Shown one piece after another: positions 9,041 to 19,654 of a DNA stretch of 40,428 nt. The position numbers and the translations under genes were made by a program. The first letter of the stretch is position 1. The number at the start of each line of letters is the position of its first letter. This DNA is from Fragilariopsis cylindrus CCMP1102 (lineage: Eukaryota > Bacillariophyta > Bacillariophyceae > Bacillariales > Bacillariaceae): the NCBI GenBank assembly GCA_900095095.1, contig FMBT01000595.1, positions 1 to 40,428 of the forward strand, written 5' to 3'. The notes beneath the pieces are model-generated. The model saw only the letters and a program-made list of their open reading frames with translations, did not search any database and was not told the origin of the DNA.

Positions 9041-9922
9041 TCAGGCGGCACAGTTGCTGTATTTTGTACAACTGCTCATTACACTTGTAGCTGATTCTCT
9101 TGTTGATGATAAGACACAGGAACAACCATCATCCACACTAACTTTTGATGATTGTGATTTTGGTAGTGGTCCAATAACTTTCATAATCTTGTGAATTTCA
9201 CATCTACCAACTGGACAATAATATTTTCTCTTGTTGCTATTGTTGCTGTGGTCACGATTACTAACGTTACTATCACTACTTGTGTTTGTATTTTTAGTAG
9301 ATAGAATCTTCTTCGAGCAACCACCACAAAGACATACATGACCACATGGTAAAACAACATGATCAGCAATATTTTCTAAACATATAACACATAATATCGA
9401 TGTTTGATAATACATCGCATTATCAGGTAATAGTACATCCCGTGATGATGAACTCATCATCATTGATGCAATTCGAATATGATTATCTTCTTCATCGGCA
9501 TTTTCCGTATGTTCCAATAATTGTTGCTGCTGCTGTTGTTGTTGTTGTTGTTGGTGTTCAAATACTTGTAATACATTAGATGCCAGATAAGCTTCTAAGA
9601 ATTCAACAACATCATTGCGATATGGATGATCAATACGATAATTACGTTTTGCTAATTGTAATGGTGTGAATCCAACTTTATTTTTTTGACGTAATGCTGC
9701 AGGGTAGGCTATAATTAATGCTCTTATTATGTTTGGTGGGGTTTGTCCTGTATAACATGCTAAGTGTAATGGAAAATCACCGCATGGATTTTTTTGTTTT
9801 ACCCAACGTTTTCCATCAGGTGTTTGCAATTTAATGATGATCGATTTCCATGATCCCTTTAATACCTTATGATGTAATTTCGTTTGTGTTAATCCCATAA
9901 TGTCTTTTAGTTTTAATCCCAT
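9041..9922 (-). CDS. Ankyrin-repeat RING-finger protein, putative E3 ubiquitin ligase
   Basis: ATG at 9922, 293 residues, single exon. Residues about 45-113 hold degenerate ankyrin-type helices (GDFPLHLACYTGQ, GFTPLQLAKRN). A poly-Gln tract at 124-134 links them to a C3HC4-like RING with C178, C181, C193, H195, C199, C202, C236 and C241. Two oddities stand out: the loop between the second and last zinc pairs is about 33 residues, Asn/Ser-rich, and the last pair is spaced CPVGRC (x4) rather than the common x2. The layout resembles IAP/MGRN-type RINGs that recruit ubiquitin-conjugating enzymes, with the ankyrin part probably choosing substrates. Probably cytosolic or nuclear, since no signal is seen. 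Targets are unknown. Confidence 0.8.
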   Translation of the reverse strand: MGLKLKDIMGLTQTKLHHKVLKGSWKSIIIKLQTPDGKRWVKQKNPCGDFPLHLACYTGQTPPNIIRALIIAYPAALRQKNKVGFTPLQLAKRNYRIDHPYRNDVVEFLEAYLASNVLQVFEHQQQQQQQQQQQLLEHTENADEEDNHIRIASMMMSSSSRDVLLPDNAMYYQTSILCVICLENIADHVVLPCGHVCLCGGCSKKILSTKNTNTSSDSNVSNRDHSNNSNKRKYYCPVGRCEIHKIMKVIGPLPKSQSSKVSVDDGCSCVLSSTRESATSVMSSCTKYSNCAA

Positions 9923-10490
9923 GGTTTGTTGTTGACGTTGGCGTTGATGTTGGCGTTGATGTGCTGTGATGTGATGTGATGTGATGTGAAGTGGTATGGT
10001 ATGAATATTAATGATAATGATTGAAGAATATGCTTTCTTAGTCAGACTAATTATTACTGTAGGGCTCTTGAGATAGTCGTAGGTCTTTGAAAAACGTAAT
10101 TAATAATAGAACAACACAATCAATTGAATAATAAACTACGGTGCGTAGTTAGTAGTAACGGCTGGCATCTATATAGATTCATTCGCCATCACGTCTACCG
10201 GTGGTACACTGTAACTATATTCGTTCGAGCTTGAATTGATTCTTGCTTCATTCAGCGCTACCGTACGACGTGTTTCTATCATTGTTCTCATCGTGAAAAA
10301 GATTTCGGAAGTCGTCGAGAGAGGTTTAGTTATAGTCGTATCAAAGAACAATAAAACAAAAGAGACGAGATAACAACGGCATTTTATTTTATTTCAACGC
10401 AAACCTCCTTTCTCTATTTTGGAATTTGCGAGGAAATATACGATGAAAAAGTCCAGCCAGCAAGAAGTGGTGATTGAATGAGTTGCATTT

Positions 10491-10511
10491 CGCGCGTGTA
10501 TCCCACGCGCG
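10491..10511. promoter_or_regulatory. GC-rich inverted repeat CGCGCGTG-n5-CACGCGCG
   Basis: Perfect 8-bp arms separated by TATCC, about 420 bp upstream of the ATG at 10927, in an AT-rich background. It contains ACGCG (MCB-like) cores on both strands. A binding site for a dimeric factor is inferred. Confidence 0.5.
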
Positions 10512-10655
10512 CGAGCTGCGACTCCAGAGTTGAGCGAAAAAAACACCTTTTTTAATTCCCCCCAACCCCCCGGTCATAAGTTTCCTTGCTCTTTTCCGTT
10601 CGTTCTTCGATTATGTTATTTACGGTTATTTGAACAGCTTCCGGCAAGGTTTTTC

Positions 10656-10694
10656 AAATTTTCGTGTTTCACGGGTTAATAGACACGAAAATTT
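10656..10694. promoter_or_regulatory. Perfect 12-bp inverted repeat AAATTTTCGTGT / ACACGAAAATTT
   Basis: Arms at 10656-10667 and 10683-10694 flank a 15-nt spacer, about 235-270 bp upstream of the ATG at 10927. It could be an operator for a dimeric regulator or a cruciform. Confidence 0.55.
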
Positions 10695-10926
10695 ATCGGA
10701 AACAAGAGAATGAGTGGCCGCAATGGGATCGAAATTGAAATTATTGAGCCCGAACAAGGTTTGACCATTGTTTATACATTCAATGCGTTACTGCAGAGCT
10801 TCGACATCATCATAGGACGACAAGCAACTGCTGACTTCTTATTCTACTCACTTTAATACATCCGGACAAAGAGAACAAACGACAAACAGAATTGCAAATT
10901 ACATCATCATCATCATCATCATCATC

Positions 10927-11550
10927 ATGGCGTATCGCAATATTAGCAGCCGCGATAGTGATAATGACAAGAATGGTTCTCGCCATCGTTATCATTCGTT
11001 TTTGGTTTATATCTCGTCTATGACAACAGCAGTCGTGCTGTTAGTATCCATACTATCCAATGCGTCGAAAGTAGGCGCAATAGCAAGAGGAACAACTTCT
11101 TCTTCTTCTTCTTTTTCGTCATCACGAGGACAACCACAAAAAAAAGTACGAACAACACAACCACAACGACGAGTTCGAGGTAGTAGTAGTAATATAGGAT
11201 TCGTCAATCAACGACGAAGTACAGTAGGAAAAATGAGTTCGATACCGGCAGCAGCTGGATTAGATTATCGTTTAGGCGGCGAAGCTTCTGGGATGCTTCC
11301 TGACGATTTATGGTTCCTTGCCAACAACAATGATAATGATAATAATGAGAACTACAACAATCAAAATCAAAATCAAAATCATCAACTAAATCCTAAACAT
11401 TATCAAAAATCTCCAAAAGAAGATAAGACGACTGGTTTCTTTGGGAAAGAAGACAAAGTAGATGAAACAGCAACAACTGCAGCACCAGCACCAGCAGGAG
11501 GCGAGGACGGGGCTAGTAACGGTGCTGGCAATGATTCGTCGTCAAACTCC

Positions 11551-11582
<32 letters not shown>

Positions 11583-13336
11583 CGAACTAGAAGCCTCAAA
11601 TGATAGTAACAGTGACAACATTGCTGAAGAAGATGTTGTTGTCGATCCATCTAGTACTAGTACTAGTACAACTACCAATAATGATTTAGTTTGTACCGCT
11701 GTCGAATCACAAAAACAAAACCAACAGTCATTATCAGAAGATGACAATGAAGTAGCAACAACAGCAACAACTACCAGCACGACTGTTTTTTTGGTGGATG
11801 TATCGGTGGCATATCATACCGATAAAGTTACAGAAACAATGATTGAAACCTACCTGAATGTTGTAAATATTCCAGTTGCTTTATGGATCTCAGGTTGTAA
11901 AGAAAAAGCAAAAATGAAGTTGGGATATCAACAACAACAACAACAAGTACAACAACTTATTGATGTAGATCCATCCGTAAGAAGAAGAAAAAGAAACTTG
12001 CAAGTGCAAATGGAAGAGGGAGGTATAACAGCTAATACCATAGGAGTGGCGTACAGCGAAGTAGAATCTTGGAAAAATAATGGTACGTTAACACTTACAT
12101 GTATTGATAGTGGTTTTCTCTATCTCTTTATCTATATTTACGTCGTGTTTTGGCTAAAAAAAACCTTACCTTATCTCCTATCCTTCTTCTTTTCCCCATC
12201 TTTCCTTTTTTCATAAAGGTCCGTGTAGTGACGTCGACAATTCATCGTTAGCGATGTCGTCATGGACGTCGTCATCAGGTTTTCTGTGTCAACAAAAGTT
12301 TACGAGTCGTGTCCATATCGTATCCATCGATAATAATTCACCAGCAGATGATGATGATGATGACGATGAACTTCGAAATCAAATCATTGATGCTTTCAAT
12401 CTTTTCATACAGCCGTTAGTGGAAGACCAAGTGGGTATGATCGGTGTTGAATTACTCGATGACGAAATGCGTGTCGTCAACAATGAAGATGATGGAGAAG
12501 AAATCGTTCAATTAGAAATCGATGAAAGTAATAGCAGTAGCAGCAGCAGCAGCAATAGCAATACTAAAAATGATGAAGATTCATTGAAACTTCATCGTAC
12601 TACCATCATTGCGTGTTCGATAACTGCAGTTGGTTTACTAATGTCTATTCTATTGATTGGGTTAATTTTTATATATAAACGACGTCAAAAACGAATTGAT
12701 CATATTCCGTATTTTTCGTTTGCCTCAACGCGTCGTCATGTTCCATTTGAAGATGAAATTGGAACTGAAGAAGGAACTGCCTTCGCAGACGATGATGATA
12801 ATGATAAGGATCTAACGAAGAATATGATTAACGGTGACGATCTTGATCTTGATAGTGACGATGATGGTGACATACCACCGCCGCCACCGCCGCCACCGCC
12901 GCCTGCTCTTACTGGGGATTCTGATACTTCCTCTGAAGACTTCACCGACTCTGATGATGACGTTTTCAACGACGAAGATAATAAAAGTAGTAGTTTAGTT
13001 TCTTTTGAGGGTGAAAGACCTTCCGAGGAAGCATTATTTTTGACAAACGATGCTGAACTGTTCCGACTTAATCATCCCTTCATCGATGAATCTAATAATG
13101 ACGAACAACAAAAACGATTACATGTTTGTAGTGCGGCAACTTGTCAATATTGTGAAGAACGGCGACAATTAGGGGTTATCAATCCACCAAAAGCACCGGC
13201 GGCATTCATCAGCGTAACACCGATGATGATGGTTCGATCACCCAGTACGATGACTGGACCTAGGATATCAAGGACTCCCTTGGTAGATGCAGCGTTAAAA
13301 CGTCAATACGCTCTCGGTGACTCTATGGATCTTTAG
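10927..13336 (+). CDS. Single-pass membrane protein, CSxATC-tail family, paralogue A
   Basis: Two exons, 10927-12082 and 12219-13336, flank a 136-nt phase-1 intron (GTACGT...AAAG) and give 757 residues. The N-terminus has a hydrophobic signal or anchor (MTTAVVLLVSILS). A long disordered region rich in Asn, Gln, Ser and Thr follows, then a conserved segment with PVALWISGC and a dibasic stretch (RRRKRN). After the intron come a poly-Asp patch, a transmembrane helix (ITAVGLLMSILLIGLIFIY), and an acidic tail with a poly-Pro run. The tail carries HVCSAATCQYC followed by RRQLG. Paralogue B at 17423-19654 shares the PxxLxIxGC core, the transmembrane position, the tail Cys motif and the same intron phase. 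The likely location is the plasma or frustule-associated membrane. Function unknown. Confidence 0.75.
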
Positions 13337-13659
13337 GTCAGATAGTACGAGTAGATTGATTCAAAATTGACAACTTTGTTCCTTTCTTTTGGTCTAAAAA
13401 TAATAATAAATGTTTTGACTTACGGTGTTCTATTAAAACTAAGATGGAAATAATATAAAACAAAAAAGGGGTTTCTTATTTTATACATTATCGCACTCTA
13501 GTAGCACTGCGTCTAATTCTGTACAAGAAATATAATAGTATAGCAAGAATGATTGAATGCTTAAGAAATAATGTTTATCATCTTTATCTATCAAGTTTGA
13601 AGTATTATATGTAGTGCGTTATATTAGCCTGTTACTTTATATTGTAATGGTAGTATAAT
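13337..13659. other. Intergenic 3' flanks, convergent genes
   Basis: AT-rich spacer between the convergent membrane gene and pyrophosphatase gene. AATAATAAA-like strings at about 13399-13410 could act in polyadenylation of the plus-strand gene. Nothing else seen. Confidence 0.5.
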
Positions 13660-14762
13660 TTAATTCAACCACAATTTTTCACTACCGTCAGCTTTCAATT
13701 TCTTCCATGAATCATTTGTTTCGGCAATAATCTCCTTTGTTTGGGCAACATCTAAAAACTTTTCATCATATCCGAATGAATTTAATGGTTTGTCATCAGG
13801 TGTTTTGTACCATCTGAACCATTCACGGATTCCGTCCTTAACAGCAGCAGGAACATCATCAATATCATTATACTTTTCAGCTAAAGGATCATCAGTTGCG
13901 ACAGCAACAACCTTCCAATCTAATTCACCATCATCGATCATTGCTAGTACACCGAGTGCCTTAACTTCCTTAACGGAACCCATAGCCAATGCACTTCCAC
14001 CAATTTCAACAACATCAATTGGATCATCATCACCGAAACATTTCATAACAGGATGTTCAACATTAGGATCCTCCCATGTTTGTGGAAGACAACCTAACAA
14101 AAAGAAGCAGAAAAATAGTTAATAATGGTAAACAATGAAGTTAGTGTTGATGAGTTTTGATTTTTCTTCTCGAAATATTCATATGGAGAGGAACAATAAT
14201 ACAATACAAGTACAAAACACCATCATGCTATTTCGCTTTGCTTTCAAATACAATTCTTTCCGGCTTGTATTCGTTCAGACAAAAAAAAAAATTATACGTA
14301 TGTACGTATTTTTTATTTCTTATATACTCGACTTTTGTTGGGAACGAACGAAGTAACTAACATCACACAAAAACAAATTTTAATCTTAGAAAACGTACCG
14401 TAATTCCAAAAGATTGGTCCATGATAATCCCGAAGTTTTCCCTTTTTCATATCTTGTGCAATAGGATTATTTTCTTCTTTCGTTGCAACCTCCATTTTAG
14501 CTTTGTCATTTTAGGAATTTCAACAACCATATTGTAGGTACCTTCCTTGGATCCCTCAAGAGGGATGTCATGCCAAGGTGAGATAGGCTTTCCATCATCG
14601 CCGTTGTATTGGAGACGGAATGATTCAGTACCTTCCTCACCAAGTGTTTTCAAGTGGGTATGCAGTCAATGATGTGAATGCAGGTTTGCTACTCACTGGA
14701 GCAAATGCTGATGATGAAACCCGCAAGGGCAAAAAGAGTAAGACAGAACTTGTGAATTTCAT
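13660..14762 (-). CDS. Plastid-type soluble inorganic pyrophosphatase, two frameshifts
   Basis: Exon 1 is 14762-14399 and exon 2 is 14093-13660, with a 305-nt GT-AG intron between G and CLPQTW; 265 residues if read through. The enzyme hydrolyses pyrophosphate to phosphate, pulling biosynthetic reactions forward. The ATG at 14762 starts a signal peptide ending SSSAFAP, the classic diatom plastid bipartite motif. Family I hallmarks are present: ISPWHDIPL, DYHGPIFWNYG, CFGDDDPIDVVEIG (the D-x-D-P-x-D metal-binding signature) and a C-terminal SWKKL. Two single-base shifts break exon 1: one extra base at the TTTT run 14647-14650 (plus-strand view) and one missing base near 14501. They cancel in frame, and the residues on both sides are fully conserved-looking, which favours sequence error over decay. 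Confidence 0.85.
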
Positions 14763-15419
14763 TTTGATAGGATAATTATTATTACTGTTGATTAATAGTA
14801 AGTTATTTTTGTTGTTGTTGTTGTGATAAGAAGAAATGAATCTATTTGTACTGGCACTGAAGGGATGAAGTCGAGACGTAAAGGAAAGCAAGAATCTTGA
14901 CGACGAGGACGACGTTAATATTGATGATGACGATCGGGAGCACAAGCATGTCGGCATATTTTCTTTGCTTAATTGGCGGATGTGGCGCCTTTATTCTTGT
15001 GAATTCACAACACCCCTTGACACTTGGAACACGTAGATTTGTACGAAAACACCATGAAATCATAATCCAGATCTTGTTTGTTTGACAAACGTCATAACAA
15101 GAACGCTTTCCAACCGCACAAATATTCTTGTCTTTTGGCCTTCTCGTTCGATGAATCTACCGAAAAAAGGACTCTTCTAGTCGTCTGTCCTCCTGACTGT
15201 AATATTCACGACTGGAAAAATTATTGATGACGTCAGCATATGAGTCATACTAAACGTCTGTCGTCGACAATTCGATTTTACTACTTAAGAAGCAGATGTA
15301 CAAGTAAACAGGAAAACAAAATTCTTAAAAAATAGGATACTTTATTCTCAATTATTAGATGCTCAAATAAGATTAGCGAGAGGAAGGAAACAAGTAAATA
15401 AAAAATAGTGTTTTCGAAG
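14763..15419. promoter_or_regulatory. Bidirectional promoter of two plastid-type genes
   Basis: This 657-bp divergent region serves the pyrophosphatase (minus) and DUF1995 (plus) genes. It holds a palindromic TGACGTCA at 15228-15235 and, a few bases on, an ATGAGTCAT AP-1-like site at about 15239-15247. Both fit bZIP factors; CRE-type TGACGT elements are known to control CO2-responsive genes in diatoms. Joint regulation is inferred. Short overlapping ORFs (14842-15085) are not supported. Confidence 0.45.
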
Positions 15420-16621
15420 ATGATGAGATTAGGTTTATCCATGATGTGGCTACTTTCAGCAGCAGCCAAGTTGCTGCTTTTTCTACGACGACGACATCGA
15501 AAATGACGACAAAACCAGCAGTTCGACTGTACGCGGAAGATTCGTCATCATCATCATCAGCGTCAACAACAGAAACAACATCGGAATTAGCACAACGACC
15601 GCCGAAGATGTATATACCAGTCAGTTTCGATGAAATGATTAAACAGGTATCATCAACAATGGAGGATGCAGTGAAATCAGACAAAAAACGACAAATTATA
15701 CGTATTATGCTTCCAAGATCTCCAGACAACGATCAATTTGGTACGTTTTATGAAACGAATGTAGTTAATCCTGATAAATATGTTGATACTGTTTAGTACC
15801 GCCAGATGAAACATGGCAGGGTGGAATAATGCAATTATATAGAGCTGCATCATTAGCAACTCAAGAAATTTTACGGTAAGTAAGTTCGTAGTATATACGT
15901 GCAATAATAAATAAGATTGCATACCCTACACCATGACGCTTCGTCTCTTGTGTCAATAATTTCATTTGTATCTTTTCTCGCGGTTAAATATTATGATGTA
16001 TGTCACTAACTAACTAATTAATTAATTAACAATGATAGTCGTTACACGAGGAATGCTGCTGGTGGTGTCGTTCCAAGATTACAAGAGGATCGTTCATTTG
16101 ATGAATCTGGTGTTGATGGTGTTGGATTGTGGTTAACACAGGGTACGACAGCATCTGAGGATGTTTCAGTTTTTGTTCAACCTAATCAAGAATCAGTGGA
16201 TGGTATTGAATCTATATCAAAACAAGCTGGTCCGAATCGATTAGTTGCCTTAATTAATCCACAATGGCGTATTGTTGATGACGCATTAGATGTTGCTTCA
16301 AGAAAAACTGATAGTGTATTTGGAAAATTTGCATCCTTCTTAGGTGGAAAAGGTAATTCATTACGTCGACTTGAAGAAGAAATGGGTTTTGAAAACGTGT
16401 ATGTGTTAGAAGGATATGTATGCCGTGGTGGGAATATACGTTTAATTAAACGTTTCGATACAGATTGGTATGTATTTGCTGAAAATGATGCTGGGACTGA
16501 TATATCGAAGTTGGTAGTTCGGTACAACGACCAACTTATCAAGAATGCGATGAGATGCTTGAAAGATAATGATATTAGTTTCAAATATGCAAGAGATATC
16601 GGTTTAGCACCTAAGCTGTAA
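15420..16621 (+). CDS. Plastid-type DUF1995 protein (LPA3-like), three exons, one frameshift
   Basis: Exons are 15420-15740, 15797-15875 and 16039-16621; introns are 56 nt (GTACGT...TTTAG) and 163 nt (GTAAGT...GATAG). The ATG at 15420 or 15423 starts a signal peptide (MMWLLSAAA), but the rest lies in another frame that continues QVAAFSTTTT, a plastid-type AAF motif. The two join if one C is missing at 15466-15467. Downstream are FDEMIKQV, a basic KKRQIIRIMLP strand, WQGGIMQLYRAA, an LTQGTTA segment and LVALINPQWR, matching the DUF1995 family, whose plant member LPA3 helps assemble photosystem II. Role in thylakoid biogenesis is therefore likely but inferred. It is divergent with the pyrophosphatase. 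Confidence 0.8.
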
Positions 16622-17422
16622 AGCAAAGATAAATATACTATACATTTTGAATAATGGTAGTTTGTCCTCCTCAACCCACCCACTCCATAATTTTTGAAAG
16701 AAAAGGGAAAAATAACATAATGGTAGAAATTAATTATTTTGTTACAAGTATATGCCTTTGAAACAATATAAGAAAGATCAAATACATACATTTCAAGCGG
16801 GTGGACGGTAGCCATGTAATTCACTGTACTGCTGCATGATCAATTTAGACGACAAGTGCTAAGCCCTCGTCGGTGATCGACTTCGTTACACCATATTTCA
16901 TTGGCAACGCAACGCAACGTAACGCAACGCGTATCCAGCAAACTAGTTTAGTAGATACTATTCGAACGGGAAATCTACTTGTAGTAGGTACTAAGAACCA
17001 ATTGGACGAAACAACTGAATGCTCGCCTATATATAGTATCTTATAAAATTGAATTAAACAAGATATGATATAAATATTTAATTTAATAATACAAGGGATA
17101 TTATTTATATAATAATAGTGTAGTTATGAACCACAATCGTTCGATAGACATTTTGACAATATTTACATATACAATATTTACATATACAATATTTACATAT
17201 ACAATATTTACATAAAATAATATGTTAATATAAATATATAAAGTTGATAAGATAGAATAATAATTGTACAACATAGGAAACGATAGAATGATATAGGATC
17301 GAATATCGACATGTATAATAAGTAGGTAGGTATTGAAAAGTGTAGGTCCATGATAGCATTGGTTGTTGCTTTCACGTTTGTGTGTGTGACGGTCCCCAAA
17401 AGATTATATACAATATCTTTTA
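16622..17422. other. Intergenic, AT-rich, with short repeats
   Basis: Convergent spacer between the DUF1995 gene and paralogue B. It holds an ACGCA-type pentamer repeat at about 16905-16931 and the 15-bp tandem repeat at 17156-17212. No gene recognised. Confidence 0.55.
17156..17212 (+). repeat. 15-bp tandem repeat, about four copies
   Basis: The unit ACAATATTTACATAT is repeated head to tail nearly perfectly in the 3' flank of paralogue B. Confidence 0.9.
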
Positions 17423-19654
17423 TTATAGCTCAACAGTATCCTCTATGGGATATTCTCTGGAGGCATCAGAAGGGAGTGAACGATTACGAGTAAGGTCATC
17501 ATCGTTCGCACCCGCACCCGTCGAAATGAAACTTAAACCAGCTTGTCGATTTCTAGCACATATCTCACATGTTGCGGAAGAACATTGATGAACGTCGGTA
17601 GTAATACCTTGTACACCATTCTTGTTGTATAATTCCATCTCGTAGTTTCCATCAGACGGTTTACCATGGCCGGTGTATCCTGTCCAATGTGAAATAACAG
17701 AGTCACCCTCACCGACAACATGGATGTCACGAGTAGTGTACTCAGCCTTGGCACTATTGTCATCATCCAAGGTGTCATCATCTTCCATCTTTAGATGAGA
17801 GACTTCATCGTCGTTGTTTCTATTGCGGCATCGGACAAATAGCAATAGAAGCAACAGTAATGCCAATAATCCTGCTGCAGCACCAATGAAGGGTCCAGCT
17901 TTCGTAGCAGATTTTTGTTCCTTAATTACTGTTTCGTTGATTGCAGAAATACCGGAACCGGTCGGTACTTCTTCGATCTTAATTTCGGCACCCTGTTGTA
18001 TGTACCACGTTGAAATGTTATCCATCATGCTGTAGTAATTCGTCGACGAGCCTTCTATTATCGCTTTTATTGCATCGTAACCAAGACTACCAATGTAATT
18101 GATCGATGTGGAGCAAGAAACTTCGACGCACATGCCGTCTTCGGTAACACAAGGTACTTCTTCACCACCATTCTCGTATCCTGAGGAATAGAAGGGGGGT
18201 ACGTAGATGATGGAAGAGACGAATAAAACATTGCATTGTTAGGAATATTACACAATAATTAAATACGATCGTAGTAATCCTACATCGTAGGTACACAGTA
18301 TCAGTACAATACAATACAATACAGGTATATAAAACTTACCACACACCCAATCACGCATTACAGCTAACTTCGATTCTGATCCCTCCTCAGTTGTTTGGAT
18401 TTTTCTTCTTTGATCTTGTGGTGGTGTGCTATGTTCGTTATAGTAATCGGTTGCCATTTGTTGTGCTTCATCGTTACATCCCGCTATAGCTAATACCATT
18501 GGTTTACTAACAACGACATCCAATCTCAGACCGATATCGTTCAAATCAAAATCTCCATCCTCATCCATATCATCTTTGCTTACATCGGCATCATTTGGTT
18601 TGATTTTAAAGGTAACATCCAACTTATATTTAGATGTGTCACTTTCAAGAATTGGTGTAGAAACAATACTATTTATGGCAGCAATTGCAGTTGCTTCCAG
18701 ATCTTTCTCTGTACCTGCTGCCCACAATACAATAGCAGTCTCGCCATCATCTAGTGTTTCAAACTTTGCTGGGAAAGTTGTACAATAATTCTTTTGACTA
18801 ATAATATCAGTATCGGATTGTCCTCCGGCTCGTTGGAGTGCGGTCGGTTCAGATGAAGTAGGTTGAAATGTAGTAGTAGGCATAGGAGAATCTGTTGGTG
18901 CTGGTGCGTCAGAAACTGTTGGTTCAACCATGGTGGTTGTAGTAGGTGGTGATGGTGAAGGACCATCGTTATTGTTGTTATTGTCGTAGTTAGGACCATC
19001 GTTGTTGTTCCATGATTCATCATCATCTTCTGTACACCATTCCACGTCTTGACCTTGATATGTGACTGTTGCAACTGGTGAAGGTGTGGGTGGTGGTATT
19101 GTTGGTGTAGACGTTACTGGTACTACTGTGGACGAACAACACTTTTTACGTCCATAGACAGCATAATCAATACAATCAGGATTTGGATTACAATTTACTT
19201 TTTGTGGGTACCGATGACCACCATGATGAGGATTACCATTATGCTTGTGTCGACATCCTCTCTTTTTATCCTTCTTCCCCTTCTTCGAATTTTTACCATT
19301 ATATCTTTTCCATTTTCCAACCGATCCTCGCAATCCAGTATCGTATTCCGGCTCGTCTTCTCCTTCCGCCGCCGGCTGGTTATTAATTGGTGTGTTCGGA
19401 GGATAATCCATATCTCTCTCTCCACCACTAAATGGAGTGATGGCAGCAGGTTTCGGATAATAATGTTGACGTAAAAAAGATTCGTTCGCTAATCCATCTA
19501 ATAAGTCTAATCGTCTCTCCGACGTGGATGAAGTGGTGGTGGTTACACTTCCACTACTACTCCCTCCTTGAGAACCAGTCACTGCATGTATCAGTGAGCT
19601 ACTCATCGTCATGAATATCGCCGCTGTTGCGGATAAGGAATAATAGGATTTCAT
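17423..19654 (-). CDS. Single-pass membrane protein, CSxATC-tail family, paralogue B
   Basis: Exon 1 is 19654-18340 and exon 2 is 18180-17423, with a 159-nt phase-1 intron (GTAAGT...CTCAG); 690 residues. The ATG at 19654 begins a signal peptide (ATAAIFMTMSSSLIHAVTG). The ectodomain has a basic Lys/His/Gly-rich patch, Cys-containing segments, and Pro/Thr-rich mucin-like linkers (SPSPPTTTTMVEPTV) of the kind seen in diatom cell-surface proteins. Then come PMVLAIAGC, a dibasic RRK and, after the intron, GMCVEVSCS, a transmembrane helix (GAAAGLLALLLLLLLFV) and a tail with VHQCSSATCEIC followed by RNRQAG. It is a clear paralogue of the gene at 10927-13336, in opposite orientation. Function unknown; a type I surface protein is most likely. 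Confidence 0.75.

Larger units (their letters stand above)
9923..10926. other. Long divergent intergenic region with inverted repeats
   Basis: This 1-kb region separates the ankyrin-RING gene (minus) from the membrane gene starting at 10927 (plus). It holds GTTGGCGTTGATG and GTGAT repeats (9931-9990) in the leader of the RING gene, the CGCGCGTG inverted repeat at 10491-10511, the 12-bp inverted repeat at 10656-10694, and a CATCAT run just before 10927. Two short minus-strand ORFs (10169-10351, 10389-10577) start at non-ATG codons and are not supported. Confidence 0.6.

Noticed and set aside
10169..10577. Two short minus-strand ORFs as a small gene
   Set aside because: Both start at non-ATG codons, have no domain and lie in a promoter region.
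12889..12906. CCGCCGCCA run as a CRISPR-like or G-quadruplex signal
   Set aside because: It encodes the poly-Pro run of paralogue A; a codon repeat is sufficient.
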